A stretch of 64,000 bases of DNA, taken from Chloroflexota bacterium. Its GTDB lineage: Bacteria; Chloroflexota; Anaerolineae; Anaerolineales; UBA4823. The stretch's first letter is position 1. Every line of letters starts with the position of its first letter. The notes below the pieces were generated by a model. The model saw only the letters and a program-made list of their open reading frames with translations, was not told where the DNA came from and ran no database searches. The translations under genes were made by a program, and so were the position numbers. This document shows positions 54,782 to 63,939 of this stretch, in pieces. The stretch is from contig JAJUJL010000017.1 of the NCBI GenBank assembly GCA_029265355.1, forward strand, positions 39,080 through 103,079, read 5' to 3'.

Positions 54782-56256
54782 GGCCAGGAATCCTGGAAAC
54801 AACCAAAAGCCTGTTGTGGGCGCTGTTTCTCTTGACCTTGCCGGTGAGCAGCTTTCCTTTTTTCCCTGGACAGATTGGCGGCGATTTCATTGTCCGGCCG
54901 CTATCGTTGTATCCCTTGGCTGGCCTGGTGGTGTTGGTAACGCTGCCCGCCATTCTCCGGAAGCCGCTGCCGCGCACTTTCCATACATTAGCGCCTTTTC
55001 TCCTGGCAGCGTCGATCAGTTCGGTGGCTTCGCTGCTGAACGGGATCAATCCAACCTTTGCGGTGTCGGTTGCAGAGCGCCTGACACGCGGGCTGATCAC
55101 CCTGGGGATCGGCGCAGCCACTTACCTGACCACAGCGCTGATCCCAGCCACATTTGAGGATTTAAAACACTCGCTGCGCTGGTTGTACGCTGGCTTCAGC
55201 GTCGCGCTGCTGTGGGGCACGGCGCAGGCAGTCTACGTGGTCCACTTTTCGCCGGAGTATTTCCAGCGGATCGACAAGCTGCAGAGCTATATTTCCACGC
55301 GCAGGTTGTTCGAAAACCGCGTTTCGGGCCTGACTTACGAGCCGAATTGGTTTGGCGCGCAGCTCAGTTTTGTGTTGATCCCCTGGTTGATCGCTTCTGT
55401 GCTGAACGATTTCACTGTTTTCCCCTGGCGCTGGAAAAGGGTGACTATCGAATGGTTTCTGCTAGCCTGGAGCCTGGTCATCTTAACCTTCACATTTTCC
55501 CGGGCAGGCCTGGCGATCGTACTGGTGGTGCTGTTTTTTAGCGTCTTCATCTTGCGTATTCGAAACGGTCATCAGTCGAATCGCCGTCCCACGCGATCTC
55601 TGACCTGGCTGCGCCGCCTGGTTGAGGCCAGTGCCGCCATTGTCCTGGTAACCGGGCTGATTTTCCTGGCAGGGCAGAACAATGCCTTCTTCAAACGCCT
55701 GTGGGATTATTGGGAGACCCATAAGTCTGCCAACCTGGATAGTTATTTCCAATACCTGGGATTCGGGGCGCGCTTCACCTTTGGCTCAGCAGCCTTCAAT
55801 GTGTTCGATGCTCATCGCATCCTGGGAGTTGGGGTCGGCAATTACGCTTTTTACTTTGAGGAAGCCATGCCCGTCACGCCTCTTGTCGATGTGCCCGAGG
55901 TGTTGCGCCTGGTGACGCAAAATGTCGAGCGCTACCGTTTGATGACGCCCAAGAATTTCTACCTGCGCATTCTGGCAGAGACCGGCGTCATTGGGTTGGC
56001 GACGTTCCTGCCCTTCCTGCTGGCGCTGCTGGGTTCGGCGCTCTATCTCTATCTGTCTTCAAAACCGCAGGAAATCTTCTGGGGGGCAGCCGGCCTGTGT
56101 TTGCTGGTGGCTTTTAGCGTTTCCGCCCTATCCTTCGACTCATTCGCCATCCCCAACATGTGGGTAGTGTTTGGACTGCTCTCCGCGGCGACCTGGGCAG
56201 CCGAACACGATCGCGCCCGCCAATTGAACAAGCCGGAAGGAAACCAGCCAGTATAA
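54778..56256 (+). CDS. Wzy-like O-antigen polymerase/ligase, copy 1
   Basis: 492 residues from ATG 54778, coupled to Wzz copy 1. About twelve helices; the conserved loop FTFSRAGLAIVLVVLF and the later external loop with GVGVGNYAFYF and NFYLRILAETGVIG are typical of Wzy_C (PF04932). It would polymerise lipid-linked repeats or attach the glycan on the external face. Paralogue at 57410-58900. The final residues, a cytoplasmic tail, are basic. Confidence 0.85.
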   Translation: MRPGILETTKSLLWALFLLTLPVSSFPFFPGQIGGDFIVRPLSLYPLAGLVVLVTLPAILRKPLPRTFHTLAPFLLAASISSVASLLNGINPTFAVSVAERLTRGLITLGIGAATYLTTALIPATFEDLKHSLRWLYAGFSVALLWGTAQAVYVVHFSPEYFQRIDKLQSYISTRRLFENRVSGLTYEPNWFGAQLSFVLIPWLIASVLNDFTVFPWRWKRVTIEWFLLAWSLVILTFTFSRAGLAIVLVVLFFSVFILRIRNGHQSNRRPTRSLTWLRRLVEASAAIVLVTGLIFLAGQNNAFFKRLWDYWETHKSANLDSYFQYLGFGARFTFGSAAFNVFDAHRILGVGVGNYAFYFEEAMPVTPLVDVPEVLRLVTQNVERYRLMTPKNFYLRILAETGVIGLATFLPFLLALLGSALYLYLSSKPQEIFWGAAGLCLLVAFSVSALSFDSFAIPNMWVVFGLLSAATWAAEHDRARQLNKPEGNQPV

Positions 56257-56283
56257 TACAACGATCACCATGCACAGTGAAGT

Positions 56284-56322
56284 CATCCTGAGAGCCTGTG
56301 AAAACAGCCGTTTCTCAGCATG
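56284..56322. repeat. Small palindrome between the two Wzz/Wzy modules
   Basis: CATCCTGAGA (56284-56293) pairs with TCTCAGCATG (56313-56322), nine of ten bases, loop of 19. The CCTGAG/TCTGAG core is like the ends of the element at 42580-42693. No T-run, so not a standard terminator. The 95-base gap holds nothing else I can name. Confidence 0.5.
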
Positions 56323-56351
56323 GCACATCCTGTTAGGATCGGTTCAGCTAC

Positions 56352-57410
56352 ATGATGACCTCTACCTGGAAACTCTCTGAAGCATTCTATCTTGTATTTC
56401 ATCGCTGGCCATTGATCGTCCTGTTTTTGCTGGGCGGCGGGCTGGTGGGCTGGGGCATTGGATACCTCACGCCCGCACCATACCGCGCTGAGAGCCAGGT
56501 GTATGTGGCGTTCAATGCCTACCGGGCCAAGAACGACAGCCAGTTCCTCGCCATCGCTCGCCCCAAATATACCAATATCGATGATTACAAGAACTGGCAA
56601 ATGGCTCAGCTCGATGCTTTTTTAATTTTGGACGATGTGTTGCAGCCCGTCCTGGATTCGTTGCACAAGCAAGATGCCTACTGGCAAAATGTGACGATCG
56701 ATGAACTGCGCCAGATGCTCTCCAGCGAGTGGCGCAACCCGGGTAGCTGGAGTCTGGCAGCCGAGCGCCCTCAAGCCAGGCTGGCAGAGCAGGCTGCTCA
56801 CACCTGGAGCAAAGTGGCAATCCAATTAATCCAGAAAGCGGTCAGCGCCTCCGAGCAAGCCATACTGTTAGACGAACAAATGGCGGCATTGTCTGCCGAA
56901 CAAGCGCGCGTGGAAAGCTCCAGGCAGGAACTTCTAGCAATTCAGACCGCCTTGGAGGAATGGCTGCAACAAGCTGAAATCCTTGACCTTCAACAGCCCC
57001 TGCCCGGCGATGCGCACCTGCAGCTCATCGATCTGGTTGCCCAGGCAGCAGCTCACAGTCCGGGTATCGCCCAGGCTGCTGGCAGCCCACCGGATGCTCA
57101 AGCGCCAGCCCAGCAGACCGTTGCTTGGGCGAAAGCGCTTCCCACAGCCATACAGTCCCGCCTCGCCATATTGACAGATACCCGCGCGCGCCTGGATCAG
57201 CAGCGCAATAGTCTGGCAGATGAATATGCGCAGGTTTTCCCGATGAGCAAAGGACTTTCAGCAAACCTGGAAATTCAGGAGATTCAACCCCATGCTGCGC
57301 AGCAAATTCGATCGAACGCCTTGCTGGCGCTGGTGGGCAGCGCCATCGGTCTGTGCGCCTGGGCTTTAACCGCTCTCTACGAACTGAACCGCAACGGAGG
57401 CAGGCCGTGA
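56352..57410 (+). CDS. Wzz-like polysaccharide co-polymerase, copy 2
   Basis: 352 residues; the ATG at 56355 would serve as well. Helices at ~20-40 and ~320-340 flank a long coiled coil (~175-315). DDYKNWQM, VYVAFNA and LSANLEIQEIQP match copy 1. It carries an extra Ala/Pro/Gln stretch (~225-260) that copy 1 lacks, so its coil is not the same length. Its stop overlaps the start of Wzy copy 2. Confidence 0.82.
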   Translation: MMTSTWKLSEAFYLVFHRWPLIVLFLLGGGLVGWGIGYLTPAPYRAESQVYVAFNAYRAKNDSQFLAIARPKYTNIDDYKNWQMAQLDAFLILDDVLQPVLDSLHKQDAYWQNVTIDELRQMLSSEWRNPGSWSLAAERPQARLAEQAAHTWSKVAIQLIQKAVSASEQAILLDEQMAALSAEQARVESSRQELLAIQTALEEWLQQAEILDLQQPLPGDAHLQLIDLVAQAAAHSPGIAQAAGSPPDAQAPAQQTVAWAKALPTAIQSRLAILTDTRARLDQQRNSLADEYAQVFPMSKGLSANLEIQEIQPHAAQQIRSNALLALVGSAIGLCAWALTALYELNRNGGRP

Positions 57411-58900
57411 TGGTTGCCGCGAGCATGAACCGGTATGTGCGCATCCTGCAAAACGCGGCCTGGGCATTCTTCTGGATCAGCCTGCCGGTTACCAGCTTTC
57501 CATACTTCCCAGCCGATTTTGGCGGCAAGACGCTGGTGCGCCCGCTGGCATTGTATCCCCTGGCAGCGCTGCTCTTGCTGACCACCCTGCCGCGCTTGTG
57601 GCGAAGGCAACTGCCCAAAACTTACCTGCCGCTCTTGGCATTCATCCTGGTCGTTCTGATCAGCGCCTTGCTGTCGCTTTCTGCTCAGCCGACCACGCTC
57701 ATGGGTGTGTCGCAGACCGATCGCCTGGCGCGCAATTTGCTGACCTTGTTGATCGGAGCTTCCTTCTACCTGACCGTGTCTCTGTATATCGAAAGCCAGG
57801 CCGAAATGCAAAGCTCGCTGCGTTGGATGTACGCCGGCTTCGCCATTGCTCTGCTTTGGGGTACCTTTCAAGCGGTTTACATCATCGACTTCTCGCAGGA
57901 TTATTTCCGCTTCTTGAACAAAATCCAGGCCTTCATCTCTACGCGCAAGTTGTTCACCACGCGCATTTCCGGTATGACCTACGAGCCCAAGTGGTTTGCC
58001 GAACAGATCTGCTTCCTGCTGATGCCCTGGTTGATTGGAAGCATCCTGAGTGGAAAATCCGTATTCGCCTGGAGATTCAAGCGAGTGAGCGTGGAAACCC
58101 TCTTGCTGCTCTGGTCAGCTACCGTGATGATCTTCACCTTCTCGCGCACCGGCATCCTGATCCTGGTGCTCTTGACCTTCATCAGCATTATCTACTATGG
58201 TTTGAGGTCGGCTGCCCGTAACCGGGAGAGCTCCAATATTAAGCAGCACACCGGGCGAACATTGGCGCAAGCGCTCCTGGCCGTGGCGGTCCTGCTCGCT
58301 GTGGTGCTGGCAACCGGGACGCGCAACCCCTACTTCTCCCGCTTCTGGCGTTACTTCACCACTGAGAGCATCGAAAACCGCACCTACTTTGAATATATCG
58401 GCGCCAGTCAGCGCATTGTGTACCTGGTAACCGCTTTCCATATCTATGCAGATAATCCCTTGTTTGGGGTTGGGCCGGGAAATTATGCCTTCAATTTCAT
58501 TGAATATGCACCTAATCAGCCATATCACCGGCAACCCGAGATCGTTCGCCAATTAACCCCCTCAGAAGGGCGCGATCGTTTGATCACGCCAAAGAACCTG
58601 TACGCCCGCTTGTTGGCCGAAACAGGCCTGGTCGGGACAGCCGTGTTCACCGCTTTCGCCCTGGCGGTGATGGGCTGCGCCTTATTCCTGTGGCGTTCCG
58701 GGAACGCCTGGCAACGAACCTGGGGATTATCGGGATTGCTGGGGATGCTGGTCTTTGCTGTTGCGCTGTGGTCTTTCGATTCTTTTGCCATCCCCAATAT
58801 GTGGGTGCTGTTCGGCTTGATCACCGCTGTGGCCCATCTCCCTGCCAACAGGTCGAGCGATCCGGGAAATCAAGGGACAGATGGGCAGGCAGTAAGCTGA
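57410..58900 (+). CDS. Wzy-like O-antigen polymerase/ligase, copy 2
   Basis: 496 residues from ATG 57410 (GGAGG at 57396-57400, TGATG overlap). Same order as copy 1: VTSFPYFPADFGGKTLVRPLALYP near the start, FTFSRTGILILVLL in the middle, GVGPGNYAFNF and NLYARLLAETGLVG later. Many helices, a Wzy_C loop. Copies 1 and 2 share gene order with their Wzz partners, so the whole two-gene unit was duplicated. Ends in a 31-base tail-to-tail overlap with the minus-strand gene. Confidence 0.85.
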   Translation: MVAASMNRYVRILQNAAWAFFWISLPVTSFPYFPADFGGKTLVRPLALYPLAALLLLTTLPRLWRRQLPKTYLPLLAFILVVLISALLSLSAQPTTLMGVSQTDRLARNLLTLLIGASFYLTVSLYIESQAEMQSSLRWMYAGFAIALLWGTFQAVYIIDFSQDYFRFLNKIQAFISTRKLFTTRISGMTYEPKWFAEQICFLLMPWLIGSILSGKSVFAWRFKRVSVETLLLLWSATVMIFTFSRTGILILVLLTFISIIYYGLRSAARNRESSNIKQHTGRTLAQALLAVAVLLAVVLATGTRNPYFSRFWRYFTTESIENRTYFEYIGASQRIVYLVTAFHIYADNPLFGVGPGNYAFNFIEYAPNQPYHRQPEIVRQLTPSEGRDRLITPKNLYARLLAETGLVGTAVFTAFALAVMGCALFLWRSGNAWQRTWGLSGLLGMLVFAVALWSFDSFAIPNMWVLFGLITAVAHLPANRSSDPGNQGTDGQAVS

Positions 58901-61659
58901 TCGCGCTCGCTGCTCAGCAGGACTGAGCCGGTCGAGCGGTTATAAACCACCGAGGCGCGCACAAAAATATCATCCTGGCAACCTATCACCAGCACATCCG
59001 AGGCGTGGGGAAAATCCGTCAACGGGGCGTAATCGATCGGCAGCAAAACCGCCGTATTGCGCGGCCCAACGACAAAGAAGCTGAACCTGGCAAAGTCTTT
59101 GACGGTGAATGGGGTGGGGTTAGTCCCTGGTTCACCGGTGAATTCCAGGTGAAAACGAGGATACAGCGCCCGTCCCTGCAGCACCAGTATGCCTCTGGAA
59201 GCCTGCTCCTGCAGAGCTGACTGAAGCTCAGGAAAATTTGCCTGGATTTCAGAGGCAGATAACAATTCCTGCAAACCAGCCTTTTGAGTCTCAGGAGTGT
59301 AACGTGGAGGAATTAAGATCTCCGCGAGAGGAATACTGGATCCCAACAGGAGAATAACCATCATGGAAACGATCATCGATAAAGACATCGATCTGGCATT
59401 GGTTATAGGATCCTTGTTCACGCGGCCCATCCAGGCGGATTGATCGAAAAAGCGAGAGACACCCCATCCAAAAAATTCAGTAACAAAGTGAACAACAGTC
59501 GCCAGGCCAATGCTGTAATAGATGATCCAAACCCAGTCGAGTATCTGGACAAAGCGCCCACCAGAAATGTGTAAAAGACTGATTGTTATATAGTGAGATG
59601 AAATCAGGACAAGTGGAAAGAACCCCCAAACACCCGCCCGCTCATACAATTTTTGCAAGCCAACTGATAACAGGAGCAGGGTGAACAATATCGGTAGAGC
59701 GGCTTGCTTTGGTATAGCACCATCCCACAGTCCCCACACCCAAAAGGGGAAACGATTATAGTAATCTATCCGAGCGCAGCAGGCCTGGCCAAGAGTCCCC
59801 CAATCCTGCCGGATCGAAAATGCTGCCAGGCTATCAACGAGACGCAACGCATCAGGAAAGGTCAATATTGCCTGCAGATAGTTATTAATAAGGTTCTGCC
59901 CAAAGCGATCAAAGTATCGACTGACTGCAGGCTCGCTGATCTCTGCGGTTTTCGGTTTGTCTGCTTCGACGGTTGGCACACTGGTTGGAGCCGGGGTTGG
60001 TAGATAATCGCTAGAGCTGGCATCAATCTCGGCTTCTACCAGACCTGTCTTGTCAGCGATAAACTGCAAACGTTCGCCGGGTTGCTCGATAAAAACATCA
60101 CCTGTTTTCTCCCAGTTTCGCCATAACCAGGGTGTTAAGAAAAGCAGCACCCCGAGAATTGCCATTCCTGAGGTAAAAAACCAGGATCTTACCTTGGGCC
60201 ATTGAACTATTAATGAAACCAGGAGAAAAGCTATTAGGAATATTGCAGCTTCAATGCGTACCAGCATCGAGGCCGCGATAATTCCCCCGATCCACAATGC
60301 TACTGTTGACCTGTTGCGCGCTTGCCCAAACTTGATGACCAACAATGAAGCAAGCAACAGCAAGATAGCCGTCGGCATTTCTGACATCACCGATCTGGAG
60401 GTCGAGATAGTGATGCGGTTGGCCAATGCAATGGCATTGCCTTCTCTGAATAGGATCAAGGCAGCCGCAATCAAGCCCGCCGCCCGATTGTAAAAGCGAC
60501 TAACAACAATGTAGAAGAGAGCAGGAAAAACTCCAAATATAGCCGCTTGTACTTGAGTCAGTCGATCGAAATCCGGACCGCTTATCTGATAGAGTCCTGC
60601 TAAAAACAAACCATAAAGCGGACGCTTCGGGAAAAACAGATCACCGGACTGGTAGCCAGCGCCTACCAGCAAAGATTGGGCTGTTGTATCGTAAACGATC
60701 GAATCGGAGTTTGGATAGATTGCGTAATTGGGATAAGAGGGTTGTGAGACAAACCAATTTGGCAATAGAGGGAAAGTATTCCAATAATAAGCAGCCAAAA
60801 CCCACAGTATCAAGGCAATGAATAGATTCGCCCTATCCTCTGCCAGGATGGATGATAATTTCTCAATCAGGCGGGGAAACCAGGCATGGATAAAATATGC
60901 ACCCACAAAAACCGAGATGACAGCAATCAGACCTAGAAAAACCTGGGTTTCTAAGATCGGGGCGCCAAGCGTATACCACCCGAAGGTGGAGGTATTACTT
61001 TCCAGGCGAATCCCCGTCCAGCCAAGCATGCTCCAAACCAGCACAATCAGCAAAAAAGTGCCTGCTATTGCGTACCCCCTCTTTTTAACAATAAGCTGAT
61101 GTAACCTGGCAGGACCAGGATGGGTGAAGAGTATCAGGAATGCAAAAATCGCACTGGCAACGAATACCTGTAGCAAGAACGGCTGCAAAATGGCTAACAC
61201 CGGTTTAATCTGCGTCCAGGCCTCATTCACCAAGCGAATATAGCGATTGAAATCCGGCTTTGGCGGTGGCGCCAGTGCAAAGAAACTATTTTGATGGAAC
61301 ACATATAACCACATACCGCTAAACCAGAGAACAATCATTACAGATGAGAAGGCAAGCTGCAAATTGCTTCGCTCCGTAAGCCAGGTTCTATAAGACTGTA
61401 TACTTTCCCAGAACCTGGCAGGCTTGCGGTAAGAAAGCGCTAAGGGTATACTCCATAATCCAGTGAGCAAGAGAGACACCCCAAGCATCAAAATTCTTCG
61501 ATTTGGAATACCCAATAAAGGATACACAGACGGGTCGCGCGGCAATGCAAGCAACCAGAGGATCGTTCCCGCACTGAACAGGCTGAGCACCAGCAGAGCA
61601 GTGCGATAGACCACAAGCTGCGGTGGTTTTGTTGAGGTATGCTCGCTATGGGAAATCAT
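58870..61659 (-). CDS. Large multi-pass membrane protein of unknown function, GT-C-like
   Basis: 929 residues; ATG at 61659 (an in-frame TTG at 61665 is two codons upstream). Over fifteen hydrophobic segments with an internal loop at ~residues 320-345 (NSDSIVYDTTAQSLLVG) reminiscent of PMT-type enzymes. An external insert of ~550-590 contains a Pro/Thr-rich linker (PTPAPTSVPT), and the last 150 residues are soluble. It is the only gene on the minus strand and is more AT-rich than the main operon. Family not assigned with confidence; a glycosyltransferase is a reasonable guess. Confidence 0.7.
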   Translation of the reverse strand: MISHSEHTSTKPPQLVVYRTALLVLSLFSAGTILWLLALPRDPSVYPLLGIPNRRILMLGVSLLLTGLWSIPLALSYRKPARFWESIQSYRTWLTERSNLQLAFSSVMIVLWFSGMWLYVFHQNSFFALAPPPKPDFNRYIRLVNEAWTQIKPVLAILQPFLLQVFVASAIFAFLILFTHPGPARLHQLIVKKRGYAIAGTFLLIVLVWSMLGWTGIRLESNTSTFGWYTLGAPILETQVFLGLIAVISVFVGAYFIHAWFPRLIEKLSSILAEDRANLFIALILWVLAAYYWNTFPLLPNWFVSQPSYPNYAIYPNSDSIVYDTTAQSLLVGAGYQSGDLFFPKRPLYGLFLAGLYQISGPDFDRLTQVQAAIFGVFPALFYIVVSRFYNRAAGLIAAALILFREGNAIALANRITISTSRSVMSEMPTAILLLLASLLVIKFGQARNRSTVALWIGGIIAASMLVRIEAAIFLIAFLLVSLIVQWPKVRSWFFTSGMAILGVLLFLTPWLWRNWEKTGDVFIEQPGERLQFIADKTGLVEAEIDASSSDYLPTPAPTSVPTVEADKPKTAEISEPAVSRYFDRFGQNLINNYLQAILTFPDALRLVDSLAAFSIRQDWGTLGQACCARIDYYNRFPFWVWGLWDGAIPKQAALPILFTLLLLSVGLQKLYERAGVWGFFPLVLISSHYITISLLHISGGRFVQILDWVWIIYYSIGLATVVHFVTEFFGWGVSRFFDQSAWMGRVNKDPITNARSMSLSMIVSMMVILLLGSSIPLAEILIPPRYTPETQKAGLQELLSASEIQANFPELQSALQEQASRGILVLQGRALYPRFHLEFTGEPGTNPTPFTVKDFARFSFFVVGPRNTAVLLPIDYAPLTDFPHASDVLVIGCQDDIFVRASVVYNRSTGSVLLSSERDQLTACPSVP

Positions 61660-61809
61660 TGACAATAGAAATCCAAGGCTTTGCCAGGATTCAACACATT
61701 TCGTGATTATACTCTATTGCCGATTACCCCCATGGGATGATCCCGCAGTGGGTTGTACGTGTGAAGATGACCGGTAAGAAATCTTATTCATAGAAATCGA
61801 GATCACCAT
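61660..61809. promoter_or_regulatory. Divergent intergenic region
   Basis: 150 bases between the minus-strand membrane protein and the plus-strand protease. It holds TATAAT on the minus strand (61711-61706), without a good -35. No good plus-strand promoter pair is seen. The location makes it the probable promoter region for both genes. Confidence 0.4.
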
Positions 61810-63876
61810 ATGACCTCCAACCAACGCACAATTCTGATTATAGCGGTAGTAGTTCTGGCTTTATTCGTGATCTGCTGCTTCTGTGTCACGATTGCGGCCG
61901 GTATCTACCTGTTTTCTGCGCCAGCCAGCTCCGGTCAGGATTCTGGTGGGCCGGTGTGGATGCCGGAAGCGCAGCCGACGCCGCTGGTCATTCGCCCGCA
62001 GGAAACCCAGGCTTTGCCTGGTCCAGCGCCTACGCTGCCGGCGCCTGCCATCGACCTGGATGCGGCAGCCGAGACGCTGCTTACCTTAAGCCAGGCTCAA
62101 ATTCCGATCAACGATCGCGCCGACCTGGCCCTGCGCCTGGAGGGCAAGCGTGACATTCCTCCAACGTTGGAACCTCCCACGGCGCCCTTCGAGGTAGGGA
62201 CGCGCAAATCCTTTTGGGTAAGCAACAGCGATAACAACGAGAACTTCCAGGTGCAGGCGGTGCTGCGCTATGTCACACCGCATGCCTACTTTTGGATCCA
62301 GGAAGGCGTCGACTACAACCAGCGCGAGCTGCGCGACCTGGCAGAAACGTTCGAAGAGCGCATCTACCCCACCAACCGGGAATTCTTTGGCACAGAGTGG
62401 ACGCCAGGCGTGGACGGCGACGTACACCTGTATATCCTGTATGCCAGCGGCATTGGCAGCGGCGTGGCTGGCTACTTCTCTTCAAACGATTCCTACCCTC
62501 CACAGCTCGAAGAGTATTCCAACGGACACGAGATGTTCGTCTTCAACGCCGATACCGTAAGGCTGGATGAATCCTTCACTTACGGCGTCCTGGCGCACGA
62601 ATTCCAGCACATGATTCACTGGTATCGCGACCGCAATGAAGAACTCTGGCTCAACGAAGGTATGTCAGACCTGGCGATGTTCTTGAACGGCTACGATATC
62701 GGCGGGCATGATTTCCTGTACGTCAGCGATCCGGATCTACAGCTCAACGACTGGCCCAACGACCAGAACTTAACCACACCCCACTATGGCGCTTCGTTTC
62801 TTTTCACAAACTACTTTCTCTCTCGCTTTGGCGATACTGCCACCCAGGCTCTGGTCAACCATGACGCCAACGGGCTGGAGAGCATCGACCTGGTGCTGGC
62901 TCAGCTTGGCATCCAGGATCCGCTGACCGGGCAGACGATCACCGCCGATGATGTGTTCGCCGATTGGGTGATCACCTCCTATCTGCAAGACCCGAAAGTG
63001 GGTGATGGTCGGTTTGTCTACCAGGATTACGCCGACGCGCCTGCTCCTGAAGCCACAGAAGAGCTGCGCTCTTGCGACTCTCGCGTGAACACCCGCCAGG
63101 TGAACCAGTACGCCGCCGATTACATTCGCCTGCGCTGCCGCGAGGATGTCACCCTGCACTTCGAAGGTTCGGTTCAGGTGGGGGTTTTGGCGACCGATGC
63201 GCATTCAGGAGATTACGCATTCTGGTCGAACAAGGGCGAAGAATCCGATATGACCCTGACGCGCAGCTTCGATTTTTCTCAACACAGCGGCCCCCTCACG
63301 CTGACTTACTGGACCTGGTACGATCTGGAAACCGATTTCGATTACGCCTATCTGCTGGCTTCCACCGACGGGCAGACCTGGGAAATATTGCAGACTCCTT
63401 CCGGAACAGCCAGCGATCCCACCGGCGCGAACTTCGGTTGGGGCTACAATGGCGTCAGCGGCGGCTCAAGCAGCCCCACCTGGATCGAGGAGCGGCTTGA
63501 TCTCTCGCGCTTTGCTGGACAGCAAGTGCAACTACGCTTCGAATACATCACCGACGTGGCCGTCAACGGGGAAGGCCTGCTGGTGGACGATATTGCGATT
63601 CCTGAAACCGGCTACTTCAGCGACTTCGAGCAGGATGATGGCGGTTGGGAAGCCGTCGGTTTCGTGCGCATCCAAAACCTGCTGCCGCAGACCTACCGCC
63701 TGTCTCTGATCCTCAAGGATGGCTCTACCCGCGTCGAATATATTCCCCTGTCGCCTGACAACTCAGCCCAGGTGAAGCTGGATTTTTCCGGCGACCTGGA
63801 CGAAGCCATCTTGATCGTTTCGGGCACCACGCGCTATACCCGCCAACCGGCGCCCTATCGCTTTTATTTCAAATAA
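61810..63876 (+). CDS. Membrane-anchored gluzincin-type metalloprotease with MAM-like domains
   Basis: 688 residues. An N-terminal anchor spans ~8-34, with CC residues at ~21-22 that might be lipid-modified. A Pro-rich linker (~40-75) leads to the catalytic domain with HEFQH (His263, Glu264, His267) and a third ligand Glu283 in WLNEGMSD, the gluzincin layout of M6/M30-type peptidases. Residues ~440-600 contain jelly-roll segments like those of immune inhibitor A (FDFSQHSGPLTLTYWTWYD). The substrate could be a surface protein or S-layer. It is not obviously in the glycan operon. Confidence 0.78.
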   Translation: MTSNQRTILIIAVVVLALFVICCFCVTIAAGIYLFSAPASSGQDSGGPVWMPEAQPTPLVIRPQETQALPGPAPTLPAPAIDLDAAAETLLTLSQAQIPINDRADLALRLEGKRDIPPTLEPPTAPFEVGTRKSFWVSNSDNNENFQVQAVLRYVTPHAYFWIQEGVDYNQRELRDLAETFEERIYPTNREFFGTEWTPGVDGDVHLYILYASGIGSGVAGYFSSNDSYPPQLEEYSNGHEMFVFNADTVRLDESFTYGVLAHEFQHMIHWYRDRNEELWLNEGMSDLAMFLNGYDIGGHDFLYVSDPDLQLNDWPNDQNLTTPHYGASFLFTNYFLSRFGDTATQALVNHDANGLESIDLVLAQLGIQDPLTGQTITADDVFADWVITSYLQDPKVGDGRFVYQDYADAPAPEATEELRSCDSRVNTRQVNQYAADYIRLRCREDVTLHFEGSVQVGVLATDAHSGDYAFWSNKGEESDMTLTRSFDFSQHSGPLTLTYWTWYDLETDFDYAYLLASTDGQTWEILQTPSGTASDPTGANFGWGYNGVSGGSSSPTWIEERLDLSRFAGQQVQLRFEYITDVAVNGEGLLVDDIAIPETGYFSDFEQDDGGWEAVGFVRIQNLLPQTYRLSLILKDGSTRVEYIPLSPDNSAQVKLDFSGDLDEAILIVSGTTRYTRQPAPYRFYFK

Positions 63877-63913
63877 TACCCAGGAGTTCGGGATAAGGGA
63901 TTTAGGGGTTGTG

Positions 63914-63939
63914 TTGGGGGGCGAAGGCGCCCCCCCCAA
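63914..63939 (+). terminator. GC-rich hairpin after the protease gene
   Basis: TTGGGGGGCG (63914-63923), loop AAGG, return CGCCCCCCCCAA (63928-63939; eight C against six G). No T-run follows, only A-rich sequence. It may be a terminator for this gene or a repeat. The last ~60 bases contain no gene I can support. Confidence 0.45.

Noticed and set aside
61706..61711. Strong minus-strand promoter for the membrane protein
   Set aside because: TATAAT is good but no -35-like sequence lies at 16-18 bases, so only a weak regulatory call is made.
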